Origin: Reticulitermes lucifugus
Taxonomy: Eukaryota; Arthropoda; Insecta; Blattodea; Rhinotermitidae
Length of the DNA stretch: 26,725 nt
Assembly: GCA_026260175.1 (NCBI GenBank)
Contig: JAKCWW010000767.1
Span: 8,233-34,957 of the forward strand
Direction: 5' to 3'
Below the pieces are notes generated by a model, which ran no database searches, had not been told where the DNA came from, and worked only from the letters and a program-made list of their open reading frames with translations. The position numbers and the translations under genes were made by a program. The stretch's first letter is position 1. Each line of letters opens with the position of its first letter. Shown here piece after piece: positions 9,749 to 18,220 of the stretch.

Positions 9749-9902
9749 CTGAGATCTGCGATCTTCTGGGATATTACGGGGCGTCGTGTGGTAATTGTTT
9801 ACTGACGTTTCGGGACAACGTGTCGGTCCCATCTTCACGAAACGTCGGTAAACAATTACCACACGACGGCCCGTAATATCCCAGAAGAACTTAGATCTCA
9901 TC
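9749..9902. mobile_element. Foldback element, family GCTCTTCTGGGATATTACG, copy 2
   Basis: Left arm 9749 to about 9812 and right arm about 9833 to 9902 are inverted repeats of high identity: GAGATCT..TCTTCTGGGATATTACG, then CGTCGTGTGGTAATTGTTTA, then GACGTTTCG. The arms are longer and better matched than in copy 1, so this copy is younger. It lies about 60 bp upstream of the splice acceptor of the cuticle exon. Confidence 0.85.
9803..9840 (-). ncRNA. Hammerhead-like motif, copy 4
   Basis: The minus strand reads CGTGAAGA, T, stem II GGGA / TCCC with an 11-nt loop, then GAAACGTC. Stem II and the GAAACGTC box match copy 3, while the first bases of the box differ. Because the element is a foldback, the usual stem I strands are replaced by the long arms. 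Confidence 0.4.
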
Positions 9903-9962
9903 AACATCGCGGTGGAAGCCTTAAATCAAGCTCTTTATTTTTTGTTTCAAAGGTCATTTTAG

Positions 9963-10312
9963 TATGCTGCACACCCGCCAGTTTGGCCGACCAACTTCCG
10001 TATCCCCTTCAGTTTTTCTACCTAACTCCTAACAACGTGGGGATCCTACCGCCACATTCTGCCGCTAGCAGCTACGTGGGTGTTGAGCACACAACAGGAG
10101 GTAATAAGTCATTAAAAGTTCACATAAAACAGACCTCAGGTGACGAGGAGGTGATTGAAGGGGAGACTTCGCAGTTCTACTCGCAGGACCACAGAGGCCG
10201 AGCCCTCTTCGGCTACACGACGCCTGACCAGGCTCGCATCGAATCTCGAAGTGAGGACGGGACCGTGAGAGGTTCCTACAGCTACCTGGATGCTTGGGGA
10301 AACGCTGTCAAA
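9963..10312 (+). CDS. RR-type cuticular protein, internal exon (chitin-binding domain, first part)
   Basis: The exon encodes about 117 residues of a secreted structural protein of the cuticle. After a Pro/Tyr-rich lead (DQLPYPLQFFYLTP), the second half carries the Rebers-Riddiford (chitin_bind_4) pattern: FGYTTPDQARIESRSEDGTV, then RGSYSYLDAWGNAVK. GSYSY followed by G is typical of the RR-1-like group. The exon ends at AAA with donor GTAAGC in phase 0. The most likely acceptor is CATTTTAG at 9962, giving a phase-1 start, with a CCAG acceptor at 9981 as the alternative. No in-frame ATG or signal peptide is present, so at least one upstream exon is missing. The frame stays open past the donor to 10396, but that part is intron. 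Confidence 0.85.
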
Positions 10313-10498
10313 GTAAGCGCAGACCGCGTATGTGTGCACCAATTCCGTCAACCCCGTCTTCACGGCGTTTCACTAAGATTCGTCTTAAAATGTTAACTCA
10401 TGTCTCATCCAGTTAAAAATAAAATCATAGAATAAGATCTTATACTATCATTGAAATTACTGTTGTAATTAACATGCCTCAGAGCATTTTTGTGATCT

Positions 10499-10542
10499 GA
10501 TATACCCAATGACGGCCAAAAGGTCGAAACGTGTAGTATAGA
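10499..10542 (+). ncRNA. Hammerhead-like motif, copy 5 (in cuticle-gene intron)
   Basis: Stem II is GGCC at 10514-10517 with GGTC at 10522-10525 around AAAA, followed by GAAACGTG. ATAC and GTAT flanks could form a short stem I. The box is AATGACG instead of CTGANGA, so this copy is decayed or divergent. Downstream, AATAATAAA and TTGTGTTCGACGG resemble the tail layout of the other copies. Confidence 0.35.
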
Positions 10543-10713
10543 ATAATAAACACCATATAATATATTTGTGTTCGACGGCATATTCATTTATTTTTAATTG
10601 TATGCTTCACAACGGGATGTGCAAACCAAAGTTGATGCCTCCTCCGACTTCAGGTATCCAGTGTAAGTTAAACCAACCAATGCACAAGAATTATTAAAAA
10701 AGTATATTTGTAA

Positions 10714-10760
10714 CCCCTACATACGTTTCTGCAATCAAGTTGCCATCCTCAGGGGGCGCA
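10714..10760 (-). ncRNA. Hammerhead-like motif, copy 6
   Basis: The minus strand reads CGCCC, CCTGAGGA, T, GGCAA / TTGCA around CTTGA, GAAACGTATGTA, then GGGG. Stem II pairs at 4 of 5 positions. CCC with GGG gives a short stem I. It lies in the left arm of element B. Confidence 0.45.
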
Positions 10761-11297
10761 ACAAAGAATCACAAATATCTACGGCATCCATATCCACATA
10801 CATTTGGCATTATAATGTAAGTACACATGCCGCTCACAATATTAAAATGAATAGATGCCTATAGTCATAAAACTAAACGTTAAGAGTAAATAATACAATG
10901 TGTCTAAGTCAGTGATGTAAGCTGATACTTCATATAACACAGTAAAAATTACACGACACTTCACCGGACACACAACATCCCAAGCCACAGGATGAGATCG
11001 ACTATATGATTGTGTACATGGCCAACAGCCAGTAAAACTTTTTTTTAAAAAGCTTGTATGTTCTAATCGTCTAAGTTGAATCATGTAACAATATTTATAT
11101 ATAATAATCTTTATTGTGTAATATGAAGTATTAGCTTACATCACTGACTTAGACACATTGTATTATTTACTCTAAACGTTTAGTTTTATGACCATAGGCA
11201 TCTATTCATTTTAATATTGTGAGCAGCATGTGTACTTACATTATAATGCAAAATGTACGTGTATCTGGATGCCATAGATATCTGTGATTCTTTGATG

Positions 11298-11344
11298 CGC
11301 TCCCTGAGGATGGCAACTTGATTGCAGAAACGTATGTAGGGGTT
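11298..11344 (+). ncRNA. Hammerhead-like motif, copy 7
   Basis: Stem I is CTCC at 11300-11303 against GGGG after GAAACGTATGTA. The box CTGAGGA (11304-11310) matches CTGANGA exactly. Then come T, stem II GGCAA/TTGCA with loop CTTGA, and GAAAC. It lies in the right arm of element B and mirrors copy 6. Confidence 0.5.
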
Positions 11345-11638
11345 ACAAATATGCTTAGTTAATAATTCTTGTGCATTAGTTGATTTAACTTACACTTATG
11401 ACAAAATGCACGGTACATACAATATAAAATTCAGGTATCTAGTTTACAATTTTTCCGCTACCTGGCCTTTGTATGTACACTTACATTCTTCGCATCCAAG
11501 CGCGGGCTAGGGGTTTGCGGGATTGAAACCTACTTTACTTGTTAGAGAATACCAATCCCACGCTTTTAACTATACACAGACTATAGAACAGCAGACAAAT
11601 TTTTGGTCCGTTCTACAGTTTTATTCCTGTGTTTTCAG

Positions 11639-12409
11639 GTACAGTATTGGGACGATGGTACAGGATTCCACGCAGCCGGAAATAATCTTCCTGGCATATA
11701 TGCAGAGGTGCCCAAACCGGTGCAAGACACTCCCGAGGTAATGGCGGCAAAGGAACAGCATCTCCAGCTTTTTCAGCAAGCACTTGCAGCTGCTGTTGCT
11801 TCCACAAGCGAAACAACTCCCATCAGCAATTTGAAACCTCAGCAAACAGATTCGCAGCAGGAAGACGAACACAAAGGAGTGGAAGTCGAAAGTGACGATG
11901 TCACTACTGTTGCCGACGACGATTTAAGGGACCTGACACGATATCCTAATCTTCAGATGTTTCCTCAGAACCTCTTTGATCCCACACATGTCCACGATGC
12001 TAACAGAGAGGCTGTTATTGTGGATAATCCAGATATGTCCTCAGATACATTCGAAAATAATCTTAGAGCTGCCAAAACCCTGCAAGTGAAACCTGGAGTA
12101 TCACGTGCAGGAGTTTCAGACGGAGTGGAACAACCTCAAGTACCTGGCGGATTCTTTTATAGCTTCAGGTATCCCGTTCCTTTGTATGTGCAAGTTAGAA
12201 CCATGGAAGCAGACAAGAACAACAATGAGAAAAAGACAGGGGCGGCGAGTGCCAAAGATGGTTTATCGGTGTCGCAGAAAGCTGCTCTGTTCGGTGCAAT
12301 TCCTGTAGCTGCCGTCCACGACGCACAGGTTCCACCTCATTTAAAGGCATCTATAAAGAACTATCAAGTAATGCCTCTGTATGTTGAAACGTCAGGAGCG
12401 AGGAAATAA
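11639..12409 (+). CDS. RR-type cuticular protein, terminal exon
   Basis: The acceptor GTTTTCAG opens the exon in phase 0 and completes the chitin-binding domain begun at 9963: AVK joins VQYWDDGTGFHAAGNNLP, matching the RR ending V.Y.AD..GF....NLP. The exon adds 256 residues and ends in TAA. After the domain comes a helical, Gln/Ala-rich stretch (HLQLFQQALAAAVAST), an acidic middle (SDDVTTVADDDLRDL) and a C-terminal part with repeated VPLYV/MPLYV motifs (about residues 195 and 246). The tail of over 230 residues is long for this family. The intron of 1326 bp holds element B and motif copy 5. The total without the 5' exon(s) is about 373 residues. Role: chitin-associated structural protein of the exoskeleton, by family. 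Confidence 0.88.
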   Translation, partial: VQYWDDGTGFHAAGNNLPGIYAEVPKPVQDTPEVMAAKEQHLQLFQQALAAAVASTSETTPISNLKPQQTDSQQEDEHKGVEVESDDVTTVADDDLRDLTRYPNLQMFPQNLFDPTHVHDANREAVIVDNPDMSSDTFENNLRAAKTLQVKPGVSRAGVSDGVEQPQVPGGFFYSFRYPVPLYVQVRTMEADKNNNEKKTGAASAKDGLSVSQKAALFGAIPVAAVHDAQVPPHLKASIKNYQVMPLYVETSGARK

Positions 12410-12775
12410 CAGTATTGAGTTGTGGGGCTTGAGGGAGACTCACTTGATTGGCAGGATTGCTGTCACATTTTGAAATGTAACGTATTTCATACTGCGTTCT
12501 TATACATGTTGAGCTTGTGATACGAGTATCATAACTTGGCATGGTATGTACTGATACTCGGGAGTGAAGAATTTAACTGAGGCTGGTGGATTTGTTACAA
12601 TTTTAAGGACTGTGTGTTGTTTTGGATATCGTCCCGTTATTTGAAAGGATTCTCTGTTACTGAGGACTGGTATTGAGTTGATATAACTCTGTTCATATTT
12701 GCGACTATAAATATCCTTCCACAGTCACGAAAATTGTCATTTACAGAAATAAATAAATATGTGTCTCCGAAGTTA
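12410..12775 (+). terminator. 3' UTR and poly(A) signal of the cuticle gene
   Basis: About 340 bases after the stop, two overlapping AATAAA signals lie at 12748-12757 (AATAAATAAA), followed by a TGTGTCTC GT-rich stretch. They are a suitable end for the transcript. Confidence 0.65.
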
Positions 12776-13372
12776 TAAAATGTATATTGCTTAAAAAATA
12801 CTAAAATAAAAATGTAGATATTAAACGACTTTTTATAATCATTTTCATAATGTGTTTTATCGTTAAGGGCATATGAAGTTGCGGTAATATGTAACGTTTT
12901 TACTCTTTTTCAATCTTAAACTAATAGTCGTATTTTGCTAGTGAGAGTAAATGAACAAACGTCATGAAAAAACACGTAATGCGGAAAAATATCTGCAGTC
13001 GTTTGTTTACAACGAAGTTGCACTTAGTACTGTAAGATGGCAAGAGGTTCGCGGCTTGAGCAACTTTCTAACTTAATTGGCGCCTTTCAACACTGTCAGA
13101 ACAATTCTATACACAAAATGTAAAAGTAACGAAATAGAAGATACTATAAGCCTGTGTGTTTATATAAGAAAGTGATATATTGATATTTATGTAATATTAT
13201 ATGGTGTAGAAAACAACGACAGTAAGAGGGGATGGAAAAACGCAGCATGGACAAATTAGTTTTTTAAGCTTTTTAGTTCCTGTATGATTGTTTTATTTAA
13301 TGATGGTGTCAATTGCTAAGATGATATAGCGTCGGTGATAGACGAATAAGTATGGAGCATTGTTGGAATGAT
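12776..13372. other. No gene recognised
   Basis: AT-rich intergenic DNA between the cuticle gene and the 74-bp satellite, without open frames or repeats I can name. Confidence 0.6.
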
Positions 13373-13668
13373 ACTGACAGAGGCAAGGCGCGTAATCTGG
13401 TAACGGCATATTGACATTTCAGACGAACGTGCTGCCTCCATCGTCTACTGACAGAGGCAAGGCGCGTAGTCTGGTANNNNNNNNNNNNNNNNNNNNNNNN
13501 NNNNNNNNNNNNNNNNNNNNNNNNNNNNNNNNNNNNNNNNNNNNNNNNNNNCGGCATATTGACATTTCAGACGAACGTGCTGCCTCCATCGTCTACTGAC
13601 AGAGGCAAGGCGCGTAGTCTGGTAACGGCATATTGACATTTCAGACGAACGTGCTGCCTCCATCGTCT
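13373..13668. repeat. 74-bp satellite, 4 units, interrupted by an assembly gap
   Basis: The unit starts ACTGACAGAGGCAAGGCGCG and ends CTGCCTCCATCGTCT. Starts fall at 13373, 13447, (13521 in the gap) and 13595, all exactly 74 bp apart. Visible copies are almost identical (one AAT/AGT difference), so the array is recent. The gap of 75 N at 13477-13551 covers the end of one unit and the start of the next. True copy number may be higher. Open frames called across this stretch are artefacts of N. Confidence 0.95.
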
Positions 13669-14196
13669 ACTCAGTAATGGTGTCAAGGGTTCCCTCTGCA
13701 ACATCAACAAACATTATCCTGACTACAACTGATTTTTCTCCTAAATAACACTAATCTTCATACTCGAGGAGATTTGACATGCTTTTCAGTTATACTACAA
13801 CAAAGAAGGTCTTTGAAATTGTAGATTTACATTTGCCGGATCTTTCAGGACATCGTGCACCTCTGTCTGATTCCCAAGTAAAATATTTTTATATCTGGAT
13901 CTATACTTCTTTTTTTTTATTGTGTGGCGAGACACCCATCTAATATTTGCCTGTAAATAACATAGAAACCATTATATTATTTGTATCACAAATATTTTCC
14001 TCTCTCAGCTCTTTCTTCTTATTTATATTTTTACGTTCATGCATTTAATATAGAAAGATTTTTATTTCCTCTGTATTATTCTTTTATCGTATGACATCAA
14101 TTGTATCTCTGCTATGATAAGCATTACGTTTTTTACAATGTTTATTCCAACAACTGCGCAAAAATTAGATACAAAAGAATTCAATCATATAGTAAG
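13669..14196. other. No gene recognised
   Basis: AT-rich, with T-rich runs near 13910 and 14000-14090. The right end (14150-14196) reads on the minus strand as the tail of motif copy 8, including GTTGTTGGAATAAACA, similar to the outer ends of element A. Confidence 0.5.
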
Positions 14197-14240
14197 CCTC
14201 CTACATGTTTTAGCCTTGTTCGGCTATCTTCGGGGAGGTA
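14197..14240 (-). ncRNA. Hammerhead-like motif, copy 8
   Basis: The minus strand reads CCTCC, CCGAAGA, T, stem II AGCC / GGCT around GAACAA, then AAAAC, ATGTA, GGAGG. Stem I (CCTCC/GGAGG, 5 bp) and stem II (4 bp) are both perfect although their sequences differ from every other copy. The box is CCGAAGA and the first G of GAAA is A. Confidence 0.5.
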
Positions 14241-14441
14241 CTCGACAAAGAAAAACTAAACATTAGCATATTATGTCATAGATGTGCAATTGTAGAGTTA
14301 AGAAACTGATGTTAAAGTTGTAAAGGATGATTAAAAATTATAGGGGTTTAGTGCTCATCCGTCCATGGTTAAACACCAACATTATTCAGAGCACAAATTG
14401 CTTATGTTTCTACTTGATATATCTGGATCGCAAGAATAAAG

Positions 14442-14958
14442 TTAAGCAGCTGGTGCATTGTACGCTGGTTGCACTAATCGCCCCGTTAAACCACCATAAG
14501 ACGGGTGGTTATCTTCAGGAAGTACTGAGAGTGCTGGCCACACGCTGAGCGGATATAGTCTGTACCCATGATGATTTCTGAGTAGGAAATAAATTCTGGG
14601 CGTGCTTTGCTCCTGGGGTCTCCTGTTTGTCATCCAGTTAAAGAATGTCATCACCGACGAAATCACATTAGGAACATTAATTTCAATCGGAAGAAACGGA
14701 ATTAATCCAATCACGTCCCCCAAGGTTGGTGGGAATGCGTACTTATCTGCTGTTGTTCCTGTAATGTTGGACTTTCTCAATTTGCTGCCAGATGGCAGAT
14801 CAGACACGTCTTCCCCGCGGAGCGAAGTCGTGTTTAGTATGTATGGGTAGACATATTTGTCGCTAGATGGCAGATCAGACTTCTTTACTCCGGCAGCCGA
14901 TTCCGTGTTGAGTACATAGACTCCATTGGCATATGGCATTAGAGTTAAGATCGTGTCT
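14442..14958 (-). CDS. Terminal exon of an unrecognised, probably secreted protein
   Basis: The exon begins at a good acceptor (CTCTTCTTTCAG) in phase 2 and runs 171 codons to TAA at 14442. I do not recognise the family. It opens DTILTLMPYANGV and then contains a 25-residue tandem duplication, YVLNTESAAGVKKSDLPSSD against YILNTTSLRGEDVSDLPSGS, with the DNA block AGATGGCAGATCAGAC repeated exactly 75 bp apart (14790 and 14865). A third partial unit follows (DKYAFPPTLGD). The middle is hydrophobic (DVIGLIPFLPIEINVP). The C-terminus is Tyr/Pro-rich (PAYNAPAA). The first exon was not found, and a short frame at 14973-15113 starting MKFFVHFLGLFCIF looks like a signal peptide but lacks a consensus donor. 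The gene is convergent with the cuticle gene. No AATAAA lies just downstream. Confidence 0.6.
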
Positions 14959-15468
14959 CTGAAAGAAGAGAATTATTTGAATAATAAATCGAGCATATGG
15001 ATTTGGTAGGAAAAGATGATGGGTTTATATTTAGGCACCGGCTGTCCTGAAACCGGATTTAGGCGTGTTTCGAAAATACAAAATAACCCCAAAAAATGTA
15101 CGAAAAACTTCATGCCTGTCTCTTTGCAAGTAACAGAGCCGACACCAAATGATAATGCAGCCATTCTGACTTCATTTAGTTTTTTTATTTCGACGACCAG
15201 TTTACTTGAGGACAAACTAACTAACCTTTTAAAGATGAAAATTAAACTGAATTTTATTAAAATACCCCATTCGAACTGCGCAGGAAGCACTGCCCCTCTT
15301 GGTCATAAAAAATATGTTGTCGTTATATAGAGAAGCGATCACTGTTTGTTCTGAAATCCATACAAAATGCACAAATAAAATCTATGGGAAAATGTGAAAG
15401 TTGTTAATGTTGAACATTGTGGTACATGGGCCTTACAGGGTCAACCAACTACCCAACTAACTATTTGT

Positions 15469-15516
15469 CTATCTATCTATCTATCTATCTATCGATCTAT
15501 CTATCTAACTAACTAA
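15469..15516. repeat. (CTAT)n microsatellite
   Basis: Tetranucleotide repeats with one CGAT variant, grading into AACT repeats. Confidence 0.95.
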
Positions 15517-15579
15517 CCTACCACCTAAGCAACTAACTGCATGGAACAGAGTATTTCTTGAGGCGCTAACGGTTTGTAA

Positions 15580-15858
15580 GTCAGTCAAAAAATTCTCCGC
15601 ATGTTGTGACACCCGGAGGTTAATTACCTTGTTCACAACGGCTCACCGCTTTGCCCGGTCCTGAGCCAGACCACTCCAGTCCACTCCCTTCCATCCAACA
15701 TCTTCAATATCCATTTCAATGTCATAATATCTACGTCTCGGTCTTCCAAGTGGTCGCTGTCCCCCAGGTTTCCCCACCAACATCCTGTATGCACCTCTCT
15801 TCTCCCCCATAAGCGTCACATGCATCGCCCATTTCATTCTTCTTGATTTGACCCGCGG
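15580..15858 (-). pseudogene. LINE reverse-transcriptase C-terminal tail, probably RTE-like
   Basis: On the minus strand the frame reads SRRMKWAMHVTLMGEKRGAY, then MLVGKPGGQRPLGRPRRRYY, then the IGW..VDW-like block VGWKGVDWSGLAQDR, and after a stop continues AVVNKVINLRV. This is the familiar end of an insect LINE ORF (RRMRWAGHV..MGE, GRPRRRW, LAQDR..). The in-frame stop after AKR and the absence of the upstream polymerase domain make it a dead 5'-truncated copy. The clade name is from memory of the motif, not a search. Confidence 0.75.
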
Positions 15859-17349
15859 AATAATACTAGGTGAAGAGTAAAAAGATCTAAATAGCTCTCT
15901 GTGTCATTTTACATATTTTGATGAATGCGAGGTTTGACGTTCTCACGGAGGTGCTGCTGAGACTTCAGGCCGGCTGTGATGTTCCTGGGTCGTTGGGTAA
16001 ATAGTTCCCGACTTTTCGAAGGATTGTACGGCCTTTATCTATAAAGACAAGCAGTCCAAGAAGAGTTTTTGGACTGCTTGATGATACAACAGATCGTAGC
16101 ACGTGTGAAGACGTGAATCTTCAAATTTTGATGAAGATTGATACACAACACTTCGACTTTGCGAGCATTAGGATGTGCAAACTTCATTAACTGCAAATTA
16201 ATCAACAGAAAGGCCATCTAACACAACTGTAGTTTTTAGTCTACTATATCGCGGTTGATCAGCAATCAGCTACGCGTTTCTACAATTATTCGTCCATCTT
16301 TAGACTGTGTATTTTTACAATGATGTAAATGTTATTGACCTGTATGTACTTGTGGGGATTGAGACTTTACGTATACATGTTTATTGTCTGCATAGAATGC
16401 AAGAAATCTTGAAACTTTGGTTATGCGAATATTATCACTCGTAAGTTTCATAAATTTTAATGTACCTATTTATCTTACAGGCACTTTACCTCATAGATTA
16501 GCTTATTTTCATTTTACGTAGGCCTATGTTCTTCAATAGTTTGACCACTTGAAAGACCTAGGCGCAGATGGTAGGGTAATATTAAACTTGCTCTTAAGGA
16601 AATAAATATTGCGAGAGGACATGATTGGATTTATCTGGCTCAGTTTGGGAATAAGCGGTGGGTTCTTGTCAACACCGCAATGAAACTTCGGGTTCGATAA
16701 AATGCGAGTAATTTGTTTGCTGCCTGTCAGTAGCTCAAGTAGGACTCAGCCGTATGTATTTAGTTAGATACCAGTTTGTTTGCCTGTTTTTGTTAGTTTG
16801 TTAGTAAAATGAAAAAAAACACAGTGTGCTGGAAATAGAGGTAAGACGCAAAAGAAGCTGGGACAGTAAAATAAAACGAGCCTTAGAAAAGTGGTTACGA
16901 GAATGGGAGTGAATATAACTGGCTCAGGTGTTAGCGCTAAACCTTCTGGCACAACAGAAACATGTCCTTTATTAATAATATACAAAAATATATATGTATT
17001 TAAGATTATTCTGTCACAACAATGTCAAAAATCGATAAAGCTCTCAGGCTTGCTCAGAAAGGTAGGCTGAACAATCGGTCTTGATTCATTTACACCCATA
17101 CAGACCAAAGTCTGGCCATCGAATCATTCGTGGTGGTGAATGCGTTCTACGTGTAACTCACTGCGAGCACTGCAATCGTATGCTGGTATCATCAGATGAA
17201 ATTAGGTACTTGTGAAATGAACGAGAGAAAACCAAGACAGAAATAAAAAATGACTATATGCAATGTATACATATGTCTATAAAAGTACATAAAATTAATT
17301 AAAAGGCAAATTAATAAAATTAATAAAATATCTAAAGGAAGAAAAGAAA
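15859..17349. other. No gene recognised; one hairpin
   Basis: A block at about 15925-16025 (GAGGTTTGACGTTCTCACGG, then TTCAGGCCGGCTGTGATGTT) has the look of a dispersed repeat, but no second copy is in the window. A hairpin at 16048-16080 is listed separately. Otherwise AT-rich with no convincing frame. Confidence 0.45.
16048..16080. repeat. Perfect 12-bp-arm hairpin
   Basis: CAAGCAGTCCAA at 16048-16059 and TTGGACTGCTTG at 16069-16080 are exact reverse complements around a 9-nt loop. It resembles in size and in the core AGTCCAA the palindrome at 7101-7125. Confidence 0.85.
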
Positions 17350-17403
17350 GAAAGACAGACAGACAGATAGATAGATAGATAGATAGATAGATAAATAGAT
17401 AGA
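17350..17403. repeat. (GACA)n/(GATA)n microsatellite
   Basis: GACA units grade into seven or more ATAG units with one AAAT break. The hydrophobic minus-strand frame here is only a translation of the repeat. Confidence 0.95.
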
Positions 17404-18178
17404 ACTGAAGAAAGTAATATAAGTAGGTAGGTAGGTACGTAGCGTGAAAGGTAGCTGGGTTGGCAGAAAACAACAATGCTTCATTATTGCACGCACTAAA
17501 ATTATTTGCATAGGCTATTTTGAATTTGTAGCGTCAGGAAATATGAAAAGCAATTGTGCAAAAATAGAGAAGCATAGGCAGTCACCTGTGCAGAGCCATG
17601 AACGCTGGGAAGCTGTTAGTTGGCCACCCAGCGGAAATTACTTGTGGCTGTAGCAGCACATAGGGGGCAGCACACGTCCCGGGAAATAGCAAGGTGGTCG
17701 TAACCACTACCAGCAGCAGCAGCAGCATCTGCAAATCCACCAAAAGCACTCATTTCACAACTGCGTGTGTTTGTGTCTGTTTTTTCTGTTTATGCCATAT
17801 TTGACCCTCAGTGTTTCGCAATTCGCAACGTCTACCGAAAGGCAAGTGGGCCTCATTTTCTGTCCTTTCACGTTTCTAATGGGTATTGTGTTTACCCGAA
17901 TATAATGCCAATGTTCTTCCTTCCAAACACTTTCTTAAATTTGCATATGTTTAGTTATGTTAGATATTTCGCTAGACGTCACCAGCAAAAAAATGCCGTT
18001 ATTTTTTTAAAACATATTCAAGTATTCTTGAGCCATTTGGACAAAATAAATTGCACGTTATAACTGAGGCACAGCAGTAATTCTTATCTTGCTAAACCCT
18101 TTTTTATAATTATAATAAATAAGTAACGAATAAAAGTATTAAAGAAAACCATGTATATATTTTTATAAAGAATGAAAA
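17404..18178. other. No gene recognised
   Basis: Includes a (CAG)5 run at about 17705-17722 and open frames at 17444-17653 and 17767-18063 that show no domain, splice context or family resemblance. Confidence 0.5.
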
Positions 18179-18220
18179 CCTGATGATGATTGTATAGGCC
18201 GAAACACGTAGTAGGCCTAC
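18179..18220 (+). ncRNA. Hammerhead-like motif, copy 9 (decayed)
   Basis: CCTGATGA is an exact CTGANGA box and GGCCGAAACACGTAGTAGGCC follows after 10 bases, but stem II is not well paired. Downstream TTTTGTCGCCGTTTAGGTTG recalls the tails of other copies. It stands alone, not in a visible foldback. Confidence 0.3.

Larger units (their letters stand above)
10660..11396. mobile_element. Inverted-repeat element B, arms about 290 bp, inside the cuticle-gene intron
   Basis: Left arm 10660 to about 10950 and right arm about 11102 to 11396 are inverted copies, by eye roughly 90 percent identical, around a spacer of about 150 bp. Outer ends read AACTTACACT on their own strand. Each arm has the hammerhead-like motif pointing outward, as in element A. 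There is no coding capacity: the open frame at 10842-11084 is just arm plus loop. As part of the pre-mRNA this intron would fold into a long double-stranded RNA. Confidence 0.85.

Noticed and set aside
10842-11084. 80-residue minus-strand frame
   Set aside because: Lies wholly within the arm and spacer of inverted-repeat element B.
13309-13663. Open frames spanning the N gap
   Set aside because: They exist only because N codons are read as X, and the bases on both sides are the 74-bp satellite.
14973-15113. Signal-peptide-like ORF (MKFFVHFLGLFCIF) as first exon of the 14442 gene
   Set aside because: The only phase-2 donors are GTTTTT and GTTATT, neither near consensus, and the frame ends in its own stop before the acceptor. 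Position and hydrophobicity remain suggestive.
15580-15858. Intact LINE capable of transposition
   Set aside because: Only the C-terminal end remains, with an in-frame stop and no polymerase or endonuclease domain nearby. The same holds for 1378-1788.
17192-17476. Minus-strand 94-residue hydrophobic frame
   Set aside because: Much of it is the translated GATA/GACA microsatellite.
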